The notes under the pieces were generated by a model. The model had not been told where the DNA came from and made no database searches. It saw nothing but the letters and a program-made list of their open reading frames with translations. Of a stretch of 42,737 nucleotides of DNA, positions 32,994 to 42,507 are shown piece after piece (position 1 is the first letter of the stretch; the number at the start of each line of letters is the position of its first letter). This DNA comes from Mycoplasma leonicaptivi ATCC 49890. GTDB taxonomy: Bacteria > Bacillota_I > Bacilli_A > Mycoplasmatales > Metamycoplasmataceae. A program made the position numbers and the translations under genes. The stretch lies in NCBI RefSeq assembly GCF_000622205.1, contig NZ_KK211409.1, forward strand, positions 25,080 to 67,816, in the 5' to 3' direction.

Positions 32994-33530
32994 ATGAAAC
33001 TTAGTGAAAAGTATTCTATTTTAGTGTGATTTGATAAATTAGCTCATGATCAAAAGATTGTGTACTCTTTATTTTCTACAACAATTCAATCTAATCACAT
33101 TAATACTAATTTTAATTATTTTGAAGTTGTTATAAAACTGTCTGATTTTTTAAAAATAAACTCATTAGAAGACATAAAAATTGAGCGAGAAGCAGATTTT
33201 TCCAATGATAATCCACTACCATTTATAAGGAAAGAAGATCAAAAAATATATTTAAATCTTTTAATAGAATCAACCTTTAAACAAAGTAAAAGTTCCAAAA
33301 TAAATAATATGTTAAAAAAAATAAATTTAAGAAAAACTACTGAAATTTATCCTTTATTAAATAATTTAGTATCGTTTGCACCTGATGTTTGATCATTGAT
33401 ATATTTTGATAAAAAAGAATGCTCTTTAAAAATAGAAACACTGACTAATCTTAATCCTAATTATTATGAGGTTTTAGAATTATCAGATGATTTAAAATTT
33501 CCTTATATAAAACAATTTAAAAATTATTAG
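32994..33530 (+). CDS. Hypothetical protein (178 aa)
   Basis: Not recognised. MKLSEKYSILVWFDKLAHDQ begins a soluble, mixed alpha/beta-looking protein with no membrane segment and no cysteine cluster. A polar middle (KINNMLKKINLRKT) and an aromatic C-terminal part (YYEVLELSDDLKFPYIKQF) follow. In-frame TGA codons are Trp (VWF, VWS). It stands alone between the divergent HIT operon and the convergent 5S/yidC unit, flanked by its own -10 element and terminator. The long frame with normal codon use supports a real gene. Confidence 0.72.
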
Positions 33531-33547
33531 TTTATAACTTTTTTAAC

Positions 33548-33590
33548 AAAATTACTTTAATACTTAAATATAGTACTAAAAGTAATTTTT
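33548..33590 (+). terminator. Terminator after the 178-aa gene
   Basis: AAAATTACTTT / AAAAGTAATTTT stem with an internal TAC..GTA pairing in the loop, followed by Ts. Confidence 0.65.
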
Positions 33591-33638
33591 GATTTATTTT
33601 TAGCTATTACATTTTTAATTTGTATAAAAGTAGCTATT

Positions 33639-33667
33639 AAAAAAACACCTTATTAAAGGCGTTTTTT
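33639..33667 (-). terminator. Terminator downstream of the 5S rRNA
   Basis: AAAAAACGCCTT / AAGGTGTTTTTT stem (one G-U pair) with a T-run on the minus strand, about 55 bases beyond the 5S 3' end. Confidence 0.65.
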
Positions 33668-33719
33668 AGATAATAAAAATTTATGGAAAAAGTTTTTTAT
33701 TTTTCTAAAATAAAAAAAA

Positions 33720-33823
33720 GAAGCAGCTTCCTATTTTCACCGTTAGGCTATCGTCGGCGTTAAGAGGCTTAACTACTGAGTTCGGAATGGTATCAGGTGA
33801 TCACTCTTGCTATTGCTACTTAC
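33720..33823 (-). rRNA. rrf: 5S ribosomal RNA (isolated)
   Basis: On the minus strand the sequence carries the 5S core (GATACCATTCCGAACTCAG, then TTAAGCCTC and GCCGACGATAG). Helix I is closed by AAGTAGC (33815-33821) pairing with GCTGCTT (33721-33727). Length about 104-107 nt. No 16S or 23S rRNA lies nearby, as in several mycoplasmas where 5S is transcribed separately. It has its own extended -10 promoter and a downstream terminator. Exact ends may be off by a few bases. Confidence 0.93.
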
Positions 33824-33830
33824 GGAATAT

Positions 33831-33839
33831 ATTATAGCA
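33831..33839 (-). promoter_or_regulatory. Extended -10 promoter of the 5S rRNA
   Basis: TGCTATAAT on the minus strand (TGn-TATAAT), ending about 7 bases before the predicted 5S start. No good -35, as expected for extended -10 promoters. Confidence 0.65.
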
Positions 33840-33860
33840 CATAATAAAAAAAACAAAATA

Positions 33861-33886
33861 AAAAAGAGTTTTTTTTAACTCTTTTT
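33861..33886. terminator. Terminator of yidC
   Basis: AAAAAGAGTT / AACTCTTTTT stem across the yidC stop codon with T-runs on both sides. Confidence 0.7.
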
Positions 33887-35899
33887 CATTAGTTTTGTTG
33901 AATATTTTTGTTTAAATCATTTTGTTTTCTTCAATTTGTGGATTGCAAGAACCTGGAATATTTGTCATAAACCACCAAACAATCAATAAACTTGAACACC
34001 AACACTAAACATAATTGTTATACCTGTGAACACTAACATAAATATTTTTTGTGTTTTTTCAGATTTTTTAAGTGCCTGTGCTTCTGTAACAGTCATTGTA
34101 ATTTTATTCTTTTTACGTTGTAGTAATTGTGGTAATAACTGTGAGAAAAGTTGTACTAATATTGTAACAACAAGTATTCATAAATAAATTCACTCACCTG
34201 ATAAAACTTTACTAAATGATTGGCTGGCAAAATTTAACCCTAATCATTCAGTTGCTTTAATATAAGGTGAAGACTGAATAGCCCTTCACATAGAGAAGAA
34301 TATAGGCATAGAAACTAATACACCAGCAAAAGAATCCATAGGATTTATATTATATTTTGCGTATAAAGCCTGAATCTCTTGATTTTTCTTCATTTTCATT
34401 GCTTTATTTTTTTCGAAACCAATATATTTTGCTTCAATAGCAGCTTTTTTACTTTTTAAACTTTCTTGTACGGACTGCATCATTGTTGATTTAAATGTTA
34501 TTGCAAGAGAAATTAATCTTGTTACAATAACTGCAATAATAATAGCAATAATTGTTCCTCAACCTGCCCATTCTGGCAACGCTTTTTTAAGACCATTTAC
34601 CATTTTAGAAATAGGGTAAACCATTAAACCAAAGAAATGTCCGTATCCTCATGCTTGTTTTCATGTATGTATCGCCGAGAAAGGATTATCAGAAGCGTTT
34701 GTTAAGTTTATTTTTAGTTGTTTTGTATTGATATTATTGTTATCAACAATTATTCTACCATCGTATTTTGCAGGATCATCTAATCTAAATAAAGAATTTG
34801 TAACACTTTGTTGATCTTTATTTCTTTTACTTAGAAAACCAAGAGAAATTAATCAATCAAAAATTGTTTCTTGATATATAGTTATCAATCTATATTCAAC
34901 TTGTGAAATTTCAACAGAAGTATTATTTGATTCAGCTTCTTTAATTTTTGTATTTAAATCTTTAATATAATCTGAAAAAGAATTTCATTCTTTATTTGTT
35001 TCTTGGTTAAGAGATTTTACAAAATCACTTTCTTTACCAAATGAATAATTGAAAAATGTTTGAAGTACATCACGAGCAAAAGCAGCGTTAGCTAAATTAA
35101 TAGCTTCTTTTTCTTTATCAGGATTATTTTTAAGAATTTCTAAACTAAAAGGTTCTATTTTACTTACAATATCTAAACCTGATGATTTTTTTATAACAAA
35201 TTTTGATTCGTCTGTTATAAAAAGTTTTTTAGAATCATTTTCAAGAGTTTTTAATTCTAAATATTTTGCATCAGAATTTTGTAAAAATGAAATTAGATAA
35301 ATATCTGTAATATCATTAATGTATTCATAAGTTTTAGAGTTTTCAACTCTTAAAAGTAAATTATCATTCTTTCTTATTAAGTTATAGTTATCTGAAACCT
35401 TTTGGTCATATCCAAGTTGTGTTAATTTTTCTGGATTGATATTTTTTAAACTAAAAGAACTTACATAAACTTTAGCTTCTGATATTGAACCACCAGTTCT
35501 ATCAATTTGTTTATGTGCTCCTTCAAGAGTTTTTTCGTCATTTACAAGAACGTTAACATCTTTATTTGGTTTTAATACATCCAAAACAATTTCTTTTTTA
35601 TTTTCAGTTGCATTACCTTCTTTATCAAGAATGTTAAGGTCTTCTTTTATTTTATTTGATTCAAGAGTGTTAACATAAGGTGAAATTTCTTCTTTGTTAT
35701 TATAAAATTCTACCCCACTACCAACATAGTTTGAATTTTTAATTACAAAAGACTGAACACACCCTGTCATTGTGAGAGAAAAAACAAAAAGATAAAAAAT
35801 AATTTTGGTGATTTTTCAAATTTTCTTTAAAAAATCTTTTCTTTTTGCTTCTGGATTGTTTTTATCTGTAAAATAACTAAAATTATTATTTTTTTTCAT
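33875..35899 (-). CDS. yidC: Membrane protein insertase YidC/OxaI (674 aa)
   Basis: Inserts and folds membrane proteins, alone or with SecYEG. N-terminal basic segment, a membrane helix and a lipobox-like LTMTGC (Cys about residue 47), as in Gram-positive YidC lipoproteins. A long extracellular insert of about 380 residues follows. The conserved C-terminal core includes VTRLISLAITFKS with the family Arg, the cytoplasmic hairpin KMKKNQEIQALYAKY, NINPMDSFAGVLVSMPIFFSM, and three later helices. Stop TAA 33875-33877. It overlaps rnpA by 14 bases, giving the standard rpmH-rnpA-yidC order. It is longer than typical bacterial YidC2 proteins because of the extracellular insert. Confidence 0.94.
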
Positions 35900-36218
35900 A
35901 ATTCCTAAATTTATTAAAAAGCGAATGTGTATTTATTTTTTTTGTTAAAAAATCACTTTCGCAAAAATCTTTTCTTACAATTAAAACAAAGTGGTATTTT
36001 AAATCATAAACACCGTATTCATGTAAAATTGCTTTAAGTTGTCTTTTGTTTCGATTACGACCAACAGCATTTTCAAATTTTTTAGGTACAGTAATACCAA
36101 TTTTAAATTCTTGTGATTTTTTAAAATAAAGTATTAGATGTTTGTTAGCAAGATAATTTTTGCTATCAATAATTTTTTGAAAATCCCATTTTTTTTGTAA
36201 TCTATATATTTTTTTCAT
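35886..36218 (-). CDS. rnpA: Ribonuclease P protein component
   Basis: Protein subunit of RNase P, which assists the catalytic RNA in cutting the 5' leader from pre-tRNA. 110 aa, normal length. The signature is present: KIGITVPKKFENAVGRNRNKRQLK, the RNR motif that binds RNA. It lies 13 bases after rpmH and its end overlaps yidC by 14 bases, the classic rpmH-rnpA-yidC operon. Confidence 0.95.
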   Translation of the reverse strand: MKKIYRLQKKWDFQKIIDSKNYLANKHLILYFKKSQEFKIGITVPKKFENAVGRNRNKRQLKAILHEYGVYDLKYHFVLIVRKDFCESDFLTKKINTHSLFNKFRNYEKK

Positions 36219-36231
36219 AGAATTTAATTAA

Positions 36232-36378
36232 TTATTTATCAGAAACTGTTAATCTTTTTCTACCCTTAGCTCTTCTTGCTGCTAAAACTTTTCTCCCATT
36301 AGCAGTTTTCATTCTTGCTCTGAACCCGTGAACTTTTGCATGTTTACGTTTATTAGGTTGATATGTTCTTTTGCTCAT
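36232..36378 (-). CDS. rpmH: Large-subunit ribosomal protein L34 (48 aa)
   Basis: Very basic 48-residue protein: [20 protein letters not shown], then [16 protein letters not shown], the invariant L34 pattern. GGAGGAAAA precedes the ATG. First gene of the rpmH-rnpA-yidC operon. Confidence 0.97.
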   Translation of the reverse strand: MSKRTYQPNKRKHAKVHGFRARMKTANGRKVLAARRAKGRKRLTVSDK

Positions 36379-36424
36379 TTTTCCTCCTTTTGATTTATTT
36401 ATTTTATTATATAAGCGTGTTTAT

Positions 36425-36433
36425 ATTATACCA
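36425..36433 (-). promoter_or_regulatory. Extended -10 promoter of rpmH-rnpA-yidC
   Basis: TGGTATAAT on the minus strand (TGn-TATAAT), about 47 bases upstream of the rpmH ATG. No convincing -35. Confidence 0.55.
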
Positions 36434-36478
36434 TTAAAGAAAAAATCGAATCTTTAAAATTTTAAACCAAAAAATTTG

Positions 36479-37837
36479 CTATTTTTCCTCAATTTCAAGA
36501 GCTTTAGGAAGTGTTGTTAACAAGTCTTTTCTAATATTTATAGAAGAATTTCAAGTATCCATTTGCTCAAGATTTTGGATCAACAATCTTAGATGGCTAT
36601 CCATAATTTTTCTTAAATTTTCTTCCATATTTTCTGTTAATTTTCTTTGTTTTTCAAGTGCTGACTTAATCCCCTCAAGATTAGAGTTAAAATCTTTTAA
36701 TTTTTTAGCTATTTTAACACTTCATTCTTGATTAAATTCATCAATTAGTCTTTCTTTTTCAAAATAGTTATTAACACCAATTTTGGCTTGATGTTCTTTT
36801 AAAATAACAAATTTTAAAAGGTTAATCAAGTTTCATAAAACATTAATTCTTACTACAAAAATGTTTTCAAAACCAGAAGGATTTTCTATAAAAATTTCTC
36901 TTTGAGGTTCTAATTCAGTAACCAAAATGGCAAATCTTGCATTATTGTTTTTACGATCTTTTTCAAGTTTAGCATAATGATCTGAATTTTTTGTTGAACC
37001 TGTTTTAGATTGTATTGATTTTGCTTCAATAATAATAGATTCAATGATATTTTTATTATTATCTAAAAAGTTTATAAAAAAGTCGGGCATCGACCCTTGT
37101 ATTTCTTTTGTTGTTTTACCTCATGATACATTATCTGAAAAATTAAAACCATTTTTTAATATTTCACTAATATCATCTTCAAAAATATTACCCTGAACTT
37201 TTGTGCTTAATCTCATTGTTGCTTTAATACCATCAAGTTCACCAGAAAGTCTATCAATTTCACTTTTCTTTTCTTCAAGTTGATTTTTAAGTTCAGTAAA
37301 AAGAACTTTATTAGTTTGTAATTCACTTTCTTTTTTTACAAGTTGTTCTTTAAATTGATTTTCAAATCTTGTTTTAAAAAGTTCTAAATCAACATCGTAT
37401 TTTTGTTTTAATTCTACTTTTGAACTTTCTAACTTATCATTAAGTTCTTTATTTTTATTTTTTAAATTAGTTATATCTAAATCTTTTTTATGTATTTCAT
37501 TTTTATTGTTTAATTCAAATTCTTTTTCAAGATTTAATTTTCTTTCTTTAAAAATTGCTTCTGCTTTATTTTGAACCTTTTGTTCAAAATCGCTCATAAT
37601 TTTTGCTTTTTCTACATCAACCAAAAGTTTAATTTTACTCTCTTGTTCTTTTTTAATTTTTTCTTTAATTTGTTCAGCAATTTTAATTTGTAACTGGTCT
37701 GTTGCAGATATGATGTTAGAATCATTTTGGTTTATTAAATCTCTTAAAGAAAAATAATCACCTTTTACAGAATCTTCTTTTATTTCGAATTCTAAATTTT
37801 CTATATTTTTTAATTCAATTTTTATTTTTTTTGCCAT
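36479..37837 (-). CDS. DUF2130-type protein with PD-(D/E)XK nuclease-like motif (452 aa)
   Basis: The N-terminal half (about residues 1-230) is a long, charged coiled coil. The C-terminal half carries LSTKVQGNIFEDDI, then GSMPDFFINF and IIIEAKSIQSKTG. That gives a P-D spaced about 15-20 residues from E-A-K, the PD-(D/E)XK nuclease pattern. This coiled-coil plus C-terminal domain layout matches DUF2130. ATG 37837 is chosen because GGGGGAC lies just upstream; an in-frame extension to 37900 has no ribosome binding site. TGA codons join the segments; the stop is TAG 36479-36481. It lies upstream of rpmH in the same direction. No biochemical role is established for the family as far as I know. Confidence 0.8.
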
Positions 37838-37908
37838 AAAGTCCCCCAAATTTAAATAGATATTTATAGACAGAATTATATTTTTTTTTTTAATATTCAA
37901 AATTAAAG

Positions 37909-37914
37909 TAAAAT
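37909..37914 (+). promoter_or_regulatory. -10 element of the 131-aa gene, probably leaderless
   Basis: TAAAAT ends 8 bases before the ATG at 37923; no ribosome binding site. Confidence 0.4.
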
Positions 37915-37922
37915 ATTCTTAA

Positions 37923-38318
37923 ATGAATAGCACAGATAAAAAAAGTGATTCATTTTTTAATTTAAATGATTTTTTATTAGATTTAGAGCAAGTTATTTTA
38001 GAAGAAAATAATACACTTTTAGATGATATAAAATGAACTCACAAACTAGTTAAAAAAAGTTACCTAAAAGAACAAAAAAAGGAATTTTTTCACCAAATTT
38101 CCCTTGAACTTAATCAAACTAAAAATGATTTAAATACATTAGAGCAAGATTTTATTTCTTTAAAAATAAATGACTTAAAACTTAAAACAAATACAATGGA
38201 TAATTACGAGTTTAATGAACATCATTTTGATTCTTTATTATCAGAAATAAAAAATCAAAATGAATTAATTGAAAATAATGAATCTTTTGATAAAACAACA
38301 AAGTTAATTAATAATTAG
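37923..38318 (+). CDS. Hypothetical coiled-coil protein (131 aa)
   Basis: Not recognised. MNSTDKKSDSFFNLNDFLLD begins an acidic, Asn/Lys/Leu-rich helical protein with heptad-like Leu/Ile spacing through its length, no membrane segment and no cysteine. One TGA is Trp (DIKW). It is first in a plus-strand cluster, 16 bases before cmk, so it is probably co-transcribed with cmk and der. Small coiled-coil proteins upstream of cmk in mollicutes are sometimes ScpB-like or structural; nothing here supports a specific choice. Confidence 0.68.
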
Positions 38319-38334
38319 TATAAAAGGGGCAAAA

Positions 38335-39003
38335 ATGAAGGTTAATATTGCAATAGATGGTCCAAGTGGTGTTGGTAAATCAACGGTTTCTAAAGAAATA
38401 GCAAAAAGACTAAAATATACATTTATCAATAGTGGAAGCGTATATAGAGCAATTGCTAAAAATGTAATTGATAAAGGTATAGATACAAGAGATGTTGAAG
38501 GGGTTTTAAAAACACTTGAAACAGGAATGATTAAACTTTATGAAGATGACAAAATAGAACTTCATGGAGTTGATATTTCTCACCAGATAAGAGCAGACTA
38601 TATATCGCAAATAACACCAAATATTGCAAAAATTCAAGAAGTTAGAGAATATGTTGTTGATTTTATACAACATATGACAAAAAAAAGAAAAGGTTATATC
38701 ATTGATGGACGTGATACAACTTTTAAAATAATGCCTCACGCGGAAGTTAAAATCTTTCTTTGGGCTGATCCTGAAGAAAGAGCCACAAGACGTATGTTAC
38801 AAAACCAAGAACTTGGTTATAACACAAGCTATAATGAAGTCTTATACGATGTTAAAAAAAGAGATGAACAAGATATGAACCGTGAAGTTGATCCATTACA
38901 TAAAACAGAGGATTCTGTTTATATTGATTGCACTAACTTATCAATAGAAGAAGTTATTCAAAGAATTATTTCTATTGTAGACTCAAAACTTATAAAGGAG
39001 TAA
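38335..39003 (+). CDS. cmk: Cytidylate kinase
   Basis: Phosphorylates CMP and dCMP with ATP. 222 aa, normal length. P-loop [13 protein letters not shown] at residues 5-17, the CMP-binding region [12 protein letters not shown], and the lid region [19 protein letters not shown], then ERATRR. AAGGGG precedes the ATG. It is followed after one base by der, with the der ribosome binding site inside its last codons; cmk-der adjacency is common in mollicutes and Firmicutes. Confidence 0.95.
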   Translation: MKVNIAIDGPSGVGKSTVSKEIAKRLKYTFINSGSVYRAIAKNVIDKGIDTRDVEGVLKTLETGMIKLYEDDKIELHGVDISHQIRADYISQITPNIAKIQEVREYVVDFIQHMTKKRKGYIIDGRDTTFKIMPHAEVKIFLWADPEERATRRMLQNQELGYNTSYNEVLYDVKKRDEQDMNREVDPLHKTEDSVYIDCTNLSIEEVIQRIISIVDSKLIKE

Positions 39004-39004
39004 A

Positions 39005-40312
39005 ATGCGTAATACAGTAGCAATTATCGGAAAACCAAATGTTGGTAAAAGTACTCTTTTTAACAGAATTATAGGTAAAAAAGTTTCAATTGTTTATGAT
39101 CAACCAGGTGTAACAAGAGATAGACTTTATGAAAGAATAACTTGAACAGGTCATGAAATAAAATTAATTGATACTGGTGGTATTGAAATAGAAAATAAGC
39201 CTTTTCAAGAGCAAATTCAAATTCAAGCAAAAATTGCAATTGAAGAAGCAGATGTAATTGTTTTAATTTTTGATGGAACTAATGAAATATCTAATGATGA
39301 ATTATTTATAATGAACTTATTAAGAAAAAGTGGTAAACCTATAATAGCAGCTGCTAATAAACTTGAATCAAATCAAAATTTTGATTATGGATGATATAGA
39401 CTAGGAGTTGATAAAATTTTTCCTATTTCTGCTTTACACGGTGAAGGAATTGGTGAAGTTTTAGATGAGTGTTTAAAATATTTAAATTTTGATGAAGAAG
39501 AAAAGAACGATTTATTTAATTTAGCAATTATCGGAAAACCAAATGCAGGTAAAAGTTCTTTATTAAATAATTTAACAAAAGAGTATAGGTCAATTGTATC
39601 TAAAATTGCAGGAACAACAAGGGATTCTGTTTCATCAGAAGTAACTATAAATCAAAGAAAATATAATGTTATAGATACCGCGGGTATAACAAAGAAATCT
39701 AAACTTGTAGAAAGTGTTGATCACTATGCTTTAATGCGTGCTATGAATTCGTTATCTGAAGCAGATTTATCTTTAATTGTAATTGACGCAACACAACCAG
39801 AAGTATCACATTTCGATTCACGTATTATAGGATATGCTTTGGATAATAATAAACCTATTATTATGATAATTAATAAATGAGATTTAGTCGAAAAAGAAAC
39901 AAATACTATGGCAGATTTTGAAAAAAAATTAAGAAACAAGTTTCATTTTGTACCATGGGTTCCCTTTGTTTTTATTTCTGCTAAATATAATCAAAGAATT
40001 CATACTTTAATAAATACTTTAAGTGAAGTTAGAGATAATTTAGAAAGAGATATTAAACCATCACTTTTATCTAATTTAATTTTAGAAACACAAATGATAC
40101 AGCCAGCTCAACCTTATAATGGTGGTAGATTAAATATTTATTATGTAAGAAAAGAGTTAGCAAAGATTCCTACATTTACTTTTTTTGTTAATAATAAGAA
40201 ATTTTTACACTTTTCATATCAAAGATTTTTAGAAAATCAGTTAAGAAGTACTTTTAATTTTAAAGGTTGTCCATTACAACTTAATTTTAAAAATAAGAAT
40301 GGATTAGAATAA
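39005..40312 (+). CDS. der: Ribosome biogenesis GTPase Der (EngA)
   Basis: Double GTPase needed for maturing the 50S subunit. First G domain: GKPNVGKST (residues 9-17), DTGG, and an atypical NKLE in place of the usual NKxD. Second: GKPNAGKSS (about residue 180), DTAG and NKWD. A KH-like C-terminal domain ([19 protein letters not shown]) follows. 435 aa, normal length, with TGA as Trp. The cmk end holds its ribosome binding site, and the trigger-factor gene follows after one base. Confidence 0.95.
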
Positions 40313-40313
40313 T

Positions 40314-41456
40314 ATGCATAAAACACAAGAAATAATAAAAATAAGCAAAGATGAATGACTTAAAATCCAAAATTTAGCTTTAAAAACCTTAGAACAAAAC
40401 AAGCAAAACATTAATCAAGAAACAATTTTAAAAACAGCTTCTGACATTTTTATAGAAGAAAAAAAAGCAGAATTGTTTAGAAAAAATCAAAAAGAATTAG
40501 TGAATTTTAAATTTTACTTTTTACCAAAATTTAAAATTACAAAAATGTCGGTTGAAGAAATTGATGTAGAAGCAGAATCTTTTTTCTTTGAAAAAAAAGA
40601 CATAGAAAACATTGATTTTATGAAATATATCAAGGATATTAAATTTCAAATTATTGATAATTACCAAACAACAGTTGATACTTTTCTAATGACTTATATT
40701 AAGAATTATCCGTTTAAAAAACCTAGAAAAAATGGAGAATTAATCCAAGAAAATGATATTGTAACATTTGAAATTACAGCAGATAACAAACCTAAACTTA
40801 CAAAAACATTAGTTGCAAACTCTAATGCTAGTAAGGATGCTTTCGAGAATTTTGTAATAAATCAAAAAGTCGGAGAAACATTTACTAAATCTCTTGAAAC
40901 ACCAGAAGGGAAAATAAACGTTAATATTAATCCTATTAACGTTCAATCACAACACTTTGCAGATATAACTGATGAAAACTGCAAAGAATTAGGAATTGAA
41001 GAAATAAAAAACCTGAAAGATGTTAAAGAATATATTAAAAAAACAATAATGATTCAAATTATTTCAGATTCACTTGTAAGTTTTGGTTCAAAAATTATTG
41101 ATAATTTATCAAAAGATGAAAGAGATTTATCATTTTCACAAGAATTTATCGATGCAGAATTAAGTAATTTTAATTTTGATAACAATTTTGTAGGTGACAA
41201 AATTGAAACAGCAATACAAGGTTTAAAATCATATTTATGAACTAATTATTTAACTGTTTTGAACGATATTAAAGTGACAAAAGAAGATTTACAACAAGAA
41301 TACGAAATTGTTTCAAGAGCCGTTGGTGCAAATAATGATGAAAGATTTGCAGATCCAAGATTTTTAGGACAAGCTGTTTTTTATAAAAAAATAGCAAAAA
41401 TTTATGGTAAACTAATTCAACCAGAATTTTTGGAAAAATTCAAAGATTATATTTAG
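40314..41456 (+). CDS. tig: Trigger factor-related chaperone (380 aa)
   Basis: Likely a ribosome-associated chaperone. The middle (ENDIVTFEITADNKP through FVINQKVGETFTKSL) follows the FKBP-type trigger-factor domain pattern (INQKVGE resembles the family 'lIGxkvGe'), and a long helical C-terminal arm follows (EEIKNLKDVKEYIKKTI, QEFIDAELSNF). The N-terminal ribosome-binding domain is weak and divergent, so this may be the mycoplasma 'trigger factor-related' type. Stop TAG is absent; TAA ends it at 41456, with in-frame TGA as Trp. One base after der and 7 bases before the Dps-like gene. Moderate certainty. Confidence 0.7.
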
Positions 41457-41463
41457 GAGAAAA

Positions 41464-41880
41464 ATGCAAGAAATTAAAGAATTAAAACTATTGCAAGCAA
41501 ACTTACAAGTTTTTTATCAAAAACTAAGTAACATTCACTGGAACATTTCGGGATTAGAATTTTTTGAAATGCATGAAGAAGTCGATAAACTAAGAGAAGA
41601 AGTTTTAAGTTTTATTGATGAAGTGGCTGAAAAAGTTCTTATGAAAGAATCATTAGCATTAGGTAGTTTTAAAGAACTTTTAGAATTATCAAACATTAAA
41701 GAATTGTCATCGCAAGATTTTAAATATCAAAAAGCAACAGAAATCATTACTTCTGATTTAAAAACTATTTTAAATCAAGTAGAAGAATTTGAATGATCAA
41801 AAAGAGTACAACCAATTATGGATGAAATATTATTATCATTAGATAAATGATTATGACAATTTTCTAAGTTAGTTAAGTAG
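41464..41880 (+). CDS. dps: Dps/ferritin-like protein (138 aa)
   Basis: Member of the Dps family: IHWNISGLEFFEMHEEVDKLREEV with the ferroxidase-type His and acidic residues, then IDEVAEKVLM and ALGSFKEL, matching the family 'DEIAERI..LG..P.GT..E' stretch. Four-helix length, 138 aa. Proteins of this type store iron and protect DNA from peroxide. TGA codons near the end are Trp (KWLWQF). AGGAG precedes the ATG. Last gene of the run before a strong terminator. Confidence 0.87.
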
Positions 41881-41908
41881 ACTTTTTATTTTCAAATAAA
41901 ATATAAAC

Positions 41909-41943
41909 AAAAACAAAAGCTAAAATATTTTGCTTTTGTTTTT
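41909..41943. terminator. Terminator after the Dps-like gene
   Basis: Twelve-base-pair stem AAAAACAAAAGC / GCTTTTGTTTTT with an 11-base loop and T-run. Confidence 0.8.
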
Positions 41944-41954
41944 AATTAATGATC

Positions 41955-42097
41955 TTAGCTGTTTTCCTTAGGTGGAAGTGAAACATGATTTTGTTCTTTG
42001 TTCCATAAATCAAAAATGTTATTGTTGTGTGATAAATCTTTTTCTGTAAAGTAATTTATATAATCAAAACCATATAAAGGCGAAAATCAAAATTAGA
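41955..42097 (-). pseudogene. Gene remnant paralogous to the one at 42166-42445
   Basis: Minus-strand fragment with no start: the open frame begins after a stop near 42098 and runs PLYGFDYINYFTEKDL, then FDLWNKEQNHVSLPPKENS to TAA 41955-41957. It parallels the neighbouring fragment (YGLDYENYFSQKDI ... SFLPPSSDV) at both ends but lacks its middle. Family unknown. About 60 bases separate the two fragments. Confidence 0.6.
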
Positions 42098-42165
42098 CCA
42101 TAGGCTAATGAGATTTCCTTCTTTACCTGTATCTATGAAGTTTTTTATTCCCACCCTAATTATTA

Positions 42166-42445
42166 TTAGACATCTGAACTAGGTGGTAAAAAAGATTTAT
42201 ATTGATCATTATATCATTGCTTAAAAATACTCTCATTACTTAATAAGTCATTTTCTGATATCTTAAATGATTCTGAAGTTATTAAATATTTATCATATTT
42301 GTATTTATTATATTTTGTTATTACATCAAAATAATATTCGATATCTTTTTGAGAAAAATAATTTTCATAATCGAGTCCATACTTAAGTTTTTTATAATCA
42401 ATACCAGACACATAAAAAATTTCTTTTGCGGAAGCGTAGATTATT
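42166..42445 (-). pseudogene. 5'-truncated gene cut by the IS256-family element
   Basis: The minus-strand frame runs from the IS boundary (about 42445) through IIYASAKEIFYVSGIDYKK, then YGLDYENYFSQKDI and FKQWYNDQYKSFLPPSSDV to TAA 42166-42168. An in-frame GTG at 42411 could start a short protein (81 aa), but the frame reads on upstream without a ribosome binding site until a stop inside the IS leader. That suggests the IS insertion removed the true 5' end. No family recognised; the C-terminus resembles the fragment at 41955-42097. Confidence 0.6.
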
Positions 42446-42453
42446 TTGTGTAA

Positions 42454-42502
42454 ATTCTCTTAATAGCAAATATTTAATTTAAAATATTTATATTAGGAGA
42501 AT
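42454..42502 (+). promoter_or_regulatory. Hairpin burying the transposase ribosome binding site
   Basis: AATTCTCTTAATA pairs with TATTAGGAGAATT; the AGGAG Shine-Dalgarno is in the right arm. When transcribed from outside, the message would fold and hide the site, a known way IS elements limit read-through expression. Similar hairpin at 27258-27312. Confidence 0.6.
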
Positions 42503-42507
42503 TTTTT

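Noticed and set aside
42214-42411. A complete small gene starting at GTG 42411
   Set aside because: The frame continues upstream with coding-like sequence to the IS boundary, there is no ribosome binding site, and a related fragment lies next to it; treated as a truncated remnant.
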